Shown here in pieces: positions 60,303 through 64,000 of a DNA stretch of 64,000 nt. The notes beneath the pieces are model-generated. The model searched no databases. It had not been told where the DNA came from and saw only the letters and a program-made list of their open reading frames with translations. The stretch is from Bacteroidota bacterium. Its GTDB lineage: Bacteria; Bacteroidota; Bacteroidia; Flavobacteriales_E; Vicingaceae. Position numbers and translations under genes: made by a program. The stretch lies in NCBI GenBank assembly GCA_016183805.1, contig JACPDX010000006.1, forward strand, positions 33,693 to 97,692, written 5' to 3'. Position 1 is the first letter of the stretch. Every line of letters starts with the position of its first letter.

Positions 60303-62600
60303 TTAAATTCTAACGCCTATAACACAAATATCGTCAACTTGTTCTAAATCGCCTTTCCATTTTTCAAAAATAGTATGGAGTGTTTCTTTCTGTTCTTCCA
60401 TGGTTTGTTCTTGTATTGAAAGCAACAATTCTTTCAAGGATTTGTATTTGAATTTTTTGCCTTTTTCACCACCAAATTGGTCGGCATAACCATCTGTAAA
60501 AACATAAATGGTGTCACCTTTTTGCAATTCAATAGTGTGGGTGGTAAATGGTTGTGGATTTTCTACTTTTCCAATAGGTTGTTTGTTGGGTTTAAATTCA
60601 ATAAGTTCAAAGTTTCCGTCATTGCGAACGCCCAAAGGAAGTGAAGCAATCTGCTCCTTTTGTAGAGATTGCTTCGTTGCACTCGCAATGACGGGTGGAC
60701 GAATAATCCACAACGGATTGTTTGCTCCAGCATATTGCAGCAAAGCAATCGTATCTTTATTTTTCAACCTCAAACCTTGAACATCATACCTTAAACTACA
60801 AAGTGCTATATCCATTCCATCTTTCACATCTTCTTCGCTTTTAGCAAAACGTTCAATCACCAATTTTCGGGTTCTGTCGAGTAATTTACCGGGGTCTGTT
60901 TCGCCTTCTTCCAGCAAGGCTTTTGATAAGGCGTTGCTACAAACTAAACTTACCATAGCTCCAGGAACACCATGTCCGGTACAATCAGCTGCTGCGAAAA
61001 AAATCAGTTGTGAGTGATGGGTATTGAGTGATGGGCTCTCATCACTCATCACACTTGACTCATCACTCTGTATGGTTTCTAACCAATAAAAATCACCACT
61101 AACCACATCTTTGGGCTTAAAAAAAACAAAACCATTGCTTAAATTTTCTGTCAATGAATAACGCGAGGGTAAAATGGCTTCCTGAATACGTTTGGCATAA
61201 TTGATGGAATCGGTAATTTCTTTGTTTTTTTCATGAATAATATCACGTTGTTTTTCAACATCATGTTTTTGTTGTTCAATAATAATATTTGCTTTTTTTG
61301 TTTTTTGATAACCTTTATAAATGAAGATGGAGAGTAAAAGGGTTATTAAAAAACTGATACTGAATAAAAAGGTTAATTTTTGTTGTGAAGCAGTTTTAAT
61401 TTTTTCTTTTTCGAGAGTTTGTTGGGTAATAAAATCTTTTTTTACTTGCTCTAAGGAGTCTTTGTATTGTTTGGATTGAAATTCAAAATTTAGTTCGTTT
61501 TTAATGTCTTTTTTCTGATTTTCTTCATTAAATAAAGAATCTCGTAAAGAAATAAAGGCTTTATAATTTTGATAGGCTTTTTTGGTATCACCAACTTTTT
61601 CGTAAGATTTATAGAGTGCTTCATAAGCCGATTTTTCATTATCTTTTGCTCCAATTTCTTTTGCAATTTTCAGAGATTTTTCACCAAAAAAAAGTGCCTT
61701 ATTATAATTTCTAAGCTCGCAATAATCCTTACCAATTTCATTTAAAGCTAAAGAAATACCTTGTTTATCACCCATTTTCTCTGTTATATCTAATGCATTT
61801 TGATGGTAAATCAAAGCTGAATCGTATTGCTGTTTCTGAAAAAAAATAGCTCCAATATTACTGTAACATATAGAAACACCCTCTAAATCCTCAATTTGTT
61901 GAGAGATTTGAAGTGACTTGTTAAAATTATGGTAAGCCTCATCATATCTTTTTTGTTGATGATACACACTGCCAATATTGTTTAGTAACAACGATTGCCC
62001 AAAAACATTATTTAAAGCAATGGCTAATTGATAGGCTTCCATATATTTTTCCAAAGCTTTTTCATTTAAACCTTGATCAAAATATACACTACCAATGTTG
62101 GTTATTGCTCTGGCAATTTGCAACGTATCATTTTCTTTTTTAGATACGAACAAGTTTTGATAATACATTTCTAAAGCCTGAGAATAGTTACCTTGTTCCC
62201 AATAAACTAAAGCAATGGATGAAAGTGCATTTTGTTGCTGATAAGATGAATTTCCTTTGTATTTTAAGGCAAAATTCAATGCTAATTTTTGATGATTTAT
62301 TGATAATTCATAATCTCCTCTATCTTTATCTATAATTCCTAAGGTATTATAAGAGTCAGAAATGTAGAGTAAATGATTTGCTTTTAAGGCATGATTCAAC
62401 CCTAGTTTAGCCAATTGGTATGCCGTATCAATGTTTGAAAATTTATAATTTCGGGCAGCAATATCATAACTGTACGCCAATAGCGTATCAATTTGATGTT
62501 TTTTTCCATAAACAATAAGCGAATCAATGTTTTCATTATTTCTTGCATTTCCAAGAAACGAAAAAAGTATGAATATTAATGTTATTAAACGTTTCAACAT
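60303..62600 (-). CDS. TPR-SpoIIE/PP2C-family sensor phosphatase
   Basis: A 765-residue intact protein. Signal peptide (LITLIFILFSFLGNA); residues about 30-350 hold eight or nine TPR units (ALNFALKYKGNSSYQQQN, ATNIGSVYFDQGLNEKAL); a membrane helix (LTFLFSISFLITLLLSIFIY); a coiled coil (ANIIIEQQKHDVEKQRDI); and a SpoIIE phosphatase domain from about 460 (VVSGDFYWLETI, FAAADCTGHGVPGAMVSLVC, YAGANNPLWIIRP, FTDGYADQFGGEKG). So a periplasmic TPR sensor may control a cytosolic serine phosphatase. Relatives are numerous in Bacteroidota. Its 3' end lies 10 bp before the frameshifted paralogue starts. Repeat-derived peptides lie at two places in the catalytic domain. Confidence 0.9.
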   Translation of the reverse strand: MLKRLITLIFILFSFLGNARNNENIDSLIVYGKKHQIDTLLAYSYDIAARNYKFSNIDTAYQLAKLGLNHALKANHLLYISDSYNTLGIIDKDRGDYELSINHQKLALNFALKYKGNSSYQQQNALSSIALVYWEQGNYSQALEMYYQNLFVSKKENDTLQIARAITNIGSVYFDQGLNEKALEKYMEAYQLAIALNNVFGQSLLLNNIGSVYHQQKRYDEAYHNFNKSLQISQQIEDLEGVSICYSNIGAIFFQKQQYDSALIYHQNALDITEKMGDKQGISLALNEIGKDYCELRNYNKALFFGEKSLKIAKEIGAKDNEKSAYEALYKSYEKVGDTKKAYQNYKAFISLRDSLFNEENQKKDIKNELNFEFQSKQYKDSLEQVKKDFITQQTLEKEKIKTASQQKLTFLFSISFLITLLLSIFIYKGYQKTKKANIIIEQQKHDVEKQRDIIHEKNKEITDSINYAKRIQEAILPSRYSLTENLSNGFVFFKPKDVVSGDFYWLETIQSDESSVMSDESPSLNTHHSQLIFFAAADCTGHGVPGAMVSLVCSNALSKALLEEGETDPGKLLDRTRKLVIERFAKSEEDVKDGMDIALCSLRYDVQGLRLKNKDTIALLQYAGANNPLWIIRPPVIASATKQSLQKEQIASLPLGVRNDGNFELIEFKPNKQPIGKVENPQPFTTHTIELQKGDTIYVFTDGYADQFGGEKGKKFKYKSLKELLLSIQEQTMEEQKETLHTIFEKWKGDLEQVDDICVIGVRI
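60617..60694 (-). repeat. REP-like palindromic element in the intact phosphatase gene
   Basis: CGTCATTGCG (60617-60626) and CGCAATGACG (60684-60693) are outer arms; GAAGCAATCT (60644-60653) and AGATTGCTTC (60665-60674) are inner arms. The DNA is read in frame as VIASATKQSLQKEQIASLPL and GVRNDG. The outline CATTGCGA...GAAGCAATC is a well-known dispersed repeat in Bacteroidota and other phyla. Confidence 0.8.
61008..61075 (-). repeat. GAGTGATGGG-type repeats in the intact phosphatase gene
   Basis: Units GTGAGTGATGGG, TTGAGTGATGGGC, TCATCACTCATCACAC and GACTCATCACTC encode SDESSVMSDESPSLNTHHSQ next to a metal-binding strand. The position is equivalent to 58861-58930. Confidence 0.65.
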
Positions 62601-62632
62601 CTTTTGTTAAACCAACATAATTAATAATGTTA

Positions 62633-62650
62633 TCCCGAAAGTTTTCGGGA
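62633..62650. repeat. Iterated palindrome TCCCGAAAGTTTTCGGGA
   Basis: An 18-bp element with 8-bp arms around GT, in the gap between divergent genes. It has the same plan as TCCCGATAGTTATCGGGA in repeat copy B (49172-49189). Confidence 0.6.
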
Positions 62651-62752
62651 GTAAATGTAGATAAATATTGTTTTATTCTTAAATTTAAGCTAGTTGATAA
62701 TAACAATTTTATTAGTTTTGTCGCATATTTACAGAATATCATGGAGAATATC

Positions 62753-63949
62753 ATGGAGCAAGTTTTATCCAACAGAATAAATAGCTTAAGCGAATCTCAA
62801 ACTTTGGCCATGGCCAGAATAAGCAGGGAATTAATTGCTCAAGGAAAAGATATTATTAGTTTAAGTATTGGTGAACCCGATTTTGCAACCCCCGATTTTA
62901 TAAAAGAAGCTGCAAAAAAAGCCATCGACGAAAATTATACGCATTATACGCCAGTACCGGGATATTTAGAATTACGAAAAGCAATTTCATTAAAATTTAA
63001 ACGCGATAATAATTTAGATTATTCGCCCGAACAAATTGTGGTTTCTACAGGAGCTAAACATGCATTGACCAATCTGGCATTAACTATTTTAAATCCGGGC
63101 GACGAGGTTTTATTGCCAACCCCATATTGGGTAAGCTATCACGACATGATTAAAATTGCTGAAGCTAAACCAATCACTATTCATTCAGGCATTGAAGCCG
63201 ATTTTAAAGTTACTCCACAACAAATTGAGGCAGCAATTACATCAAAAACACGAATGTTTTGGTTTAGTTCACCTTGTAATCCGAGTGGTTCGGTTTATTC
63301 TAAAGACGAACTTTTTGCCATTGCTCAATTATTATCCAAACATCCCAATATTTTAATTGTTGCAGATGAAATATACGAACACATCAATTTTTTAGATAAA
63401 CACCAAAGTATTGCACAATTCGATTTTATTAAAGACCAAGTAATTACAGTGAATGGTGTTTCTAAAGGTTTTGCCATGACGGGTTGGAGAATTGGTTACA
63501 TTGGTGCCCCAAAATGGATTGCCGATGCTTGTACTAAAATGCAAGGACAATTTACTTCCGGAACTTGTAGTATTGCTCAAAAAGCAGCTCAGGCTGCTTT
63601 AGAAGCTGATCCAATTTCGATAACTCCAATGCAAGAAGCTTTTAGGAAACGTAGAGATTTGGTGCTTAAATTAATGAGCGAAATACCGGGCTTAAAACTA
63701 AATGTGCCAAAAGGTGCTTTTTATGTTTTTCCTGATGTTTCTTACTTTTTTGGTAAAACCGATGGTGAAACGGTAATTAAAAACGCTGATGATTTATCCA
63801 TGTTTTTATTGCACAAAGGATTGATTGCTATGGTTTCTGGCGATGCATTTGGAAACCCTGATTGTTTACGTTTATCGTACGCTACTTCTGAAGAAATATT
63901 AACTGAAGCAATTAAACGTATGAAAAACACGTTGGCGTTGCTAAAGTAG
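62753..63949 (+). CDS. PLP-dependent aminotransferase, aspartate aminotransferase-like (class I/II)
   Basis: About 398 residues, fold type I. ISLSIGEPDFATPDFIKEAA, YTHYTPVPGYLELRKAI, VVSTGAKHALTNLALTIL, WFSSPCNPSGSVYSKDEL, VADEIYEHINF and NGVSKGFAMTGWRIGYIG (PLP lysine in SKGFAMTGWR) are typical of aspartate aminotransferase of the I-gamma branch, which moves an amino group between aspartate and 2-oxoglutarate. Two ATGs lie 12 bp apart (62741, 62753) because ATCATGGAG is duplicated; the second matches homologues (MEQVLSNRINSLSESQT). Convergent genes are absent; a repeat tract follows its stop. Confidence 0.92.
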   Translation: MEQVLSNRINSLSESQTLAMARISRELIAQGKDIISLSIGEPDFATPDFIKEAAKKAIDENYTHYTPVPGYLELRKAISLKFKRDNNLDYSPEQIVVSTGAKHALTNLALTILNPGDEVLLPTPYWVSYHDMIKIAEAKPITIHSGIEADFKVTPQQIEAAITSKTRMFWFSSPCNPSGSVYSKDELFAIAQLLSKHPNILIVADEIYEHINFLDKHQSIAQFDFIKDQVITVNGVSKGFAMTGWRIGYIGAPKWIADACTKMQGQFTSGTCSIAQKAAQAALEADPISITPMQEAFRKRRDLVLKLMSEIPGLKLNVPKGAFYVFPDVSYFFGKTDGETVIKNADDLSMFLLHKGLIAMVSGDAFGNPDCLRLSYATSEEILTEAIKRMKNTLALLK

Positions 63950-63985
63950 GAATTAGAGATTAGAAATTAGAGATTTACGATTAAT
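63950..63985. repeat. TTAGAGATTAGAAATTAGAGA tract after the aminotransferase gene
   Basis: Iterated 7-bp-like units (ATTAGAG, ATTAGAA, ATTAGAG, ATT) begin at the stop codon. Similar in style to the other degenerate tracts of the window. Confidence 0.55.
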
Positions 63986-64000
63986 AAATAACGAATAGCC

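Noticed and set aside
1-64000. tRNA, rRNA, prophage or integrative-element integrase genes
   Set aside because: None was recognisable on either strand by eye; small RNAs cannot be excluded.

Overview
The window reads as a chromosomal segment of a Bacteroidota bacterium, most likely Flavobacteriales or a close relative. The evidence is the strongly A+T-rich sequence, type IX secretion (T9SS, Por) C-terminal sorting tails, a fused SecDF, promoters of the Bacteroidota kind (TTG about 16-20 nt upstream of TAnnTTTG), FKBP-type lipoprotein isomerases, an LPS transport protein of the LptD type, and dispersed degenerate repeats typical of these genomes. No rRNA, tRNA, CRISPR array, transposase or integrase gene was seen.

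Layout. 1-2.7 kb: a run of four FKBP-type prolyl isomerases. 2.7-3.5 kb: a GrpB-family gene in what looks like an integron-type gene cassette. 3.5-12.7 kb: envelope and metabolism genes (LptD, N-acetylmuramoyl-L-alanine amidase, MlaD/MCE protein, two-gene Fe-S oxidoreductase, PepT). 12.7-19.2 kb: a T9SS cargo protein, an OmpA-family protein with thrombospondin repeats, and the TrkH/TrkA potassium system. 19.3-27.8 kb: a stretch rich in broken genes (PIF1-like helicase, MFS transporter, FG-GAP T9SS protein) mixed with small lipoproteins, a methyltransferase and an acetyltransferase. 27.9-40.6 kb: SecDF, then a polysaccharide block (LpxD, SpoIIE-type phosphatase, O-antigen ligase, two Wzz-like proteins, flippase, FkbM methyltransferase, glycosyltransferase) and RNase HII. 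40.7-44.7 kb: kynureninase and kynurenine monooxygenase, then a membrane metallophosphoesterase. 44.7-49.3 kb: an accessory region. 49.4-54.1 kb: a peptide-type ABC importer (OppA/B/C) without its ATPases. 54.3-64 kb: isopentenyl-diphosphate isomerase, an epimerase, a ferredoxin, acyl-CoA reductase, two paralogous TPR-SpoIIE phosphatases (one frameshifted) and an aminotransferase.

The most unusual content is a set of integron-like gene cassettes in a chromosome segment without an integrase. Three imperfect-palindrome sites (about 2711-2842 on minus, 45389-45520 on plus, 47573-47724 on plus) have the plan of attC sites: a YAAC-type end, a long stem with mismatches, unequal spacers and a GTTA end. 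In each cassette the first bases after the GTT are complementary to the first bases of the following site (GTTAGTGGC/GCCACTAAC, GTTATCGG/CCGATAAC, GTTAGCAAA/TTTACTAAC), although these bases differ from cassette to cassette. That is the signature expected from circular cassette excision and integration. The cassettes carry a GrpB-family gene, a GNAT acetyltransferase and a T9SS-tailed secreted protein.

Next to the array lie two 128-130 bp direct repeats whose central hairpin arms differ in sequence but stay complementary. They bracket a cytochrome b561-like gene and a KOW protein, and their shared end abuts truncated coding sequence. Two families of repeats have also entered protein-coding genes in frame, most clearly in both TPR-SpoIIE phosphatases at equivalent positions.
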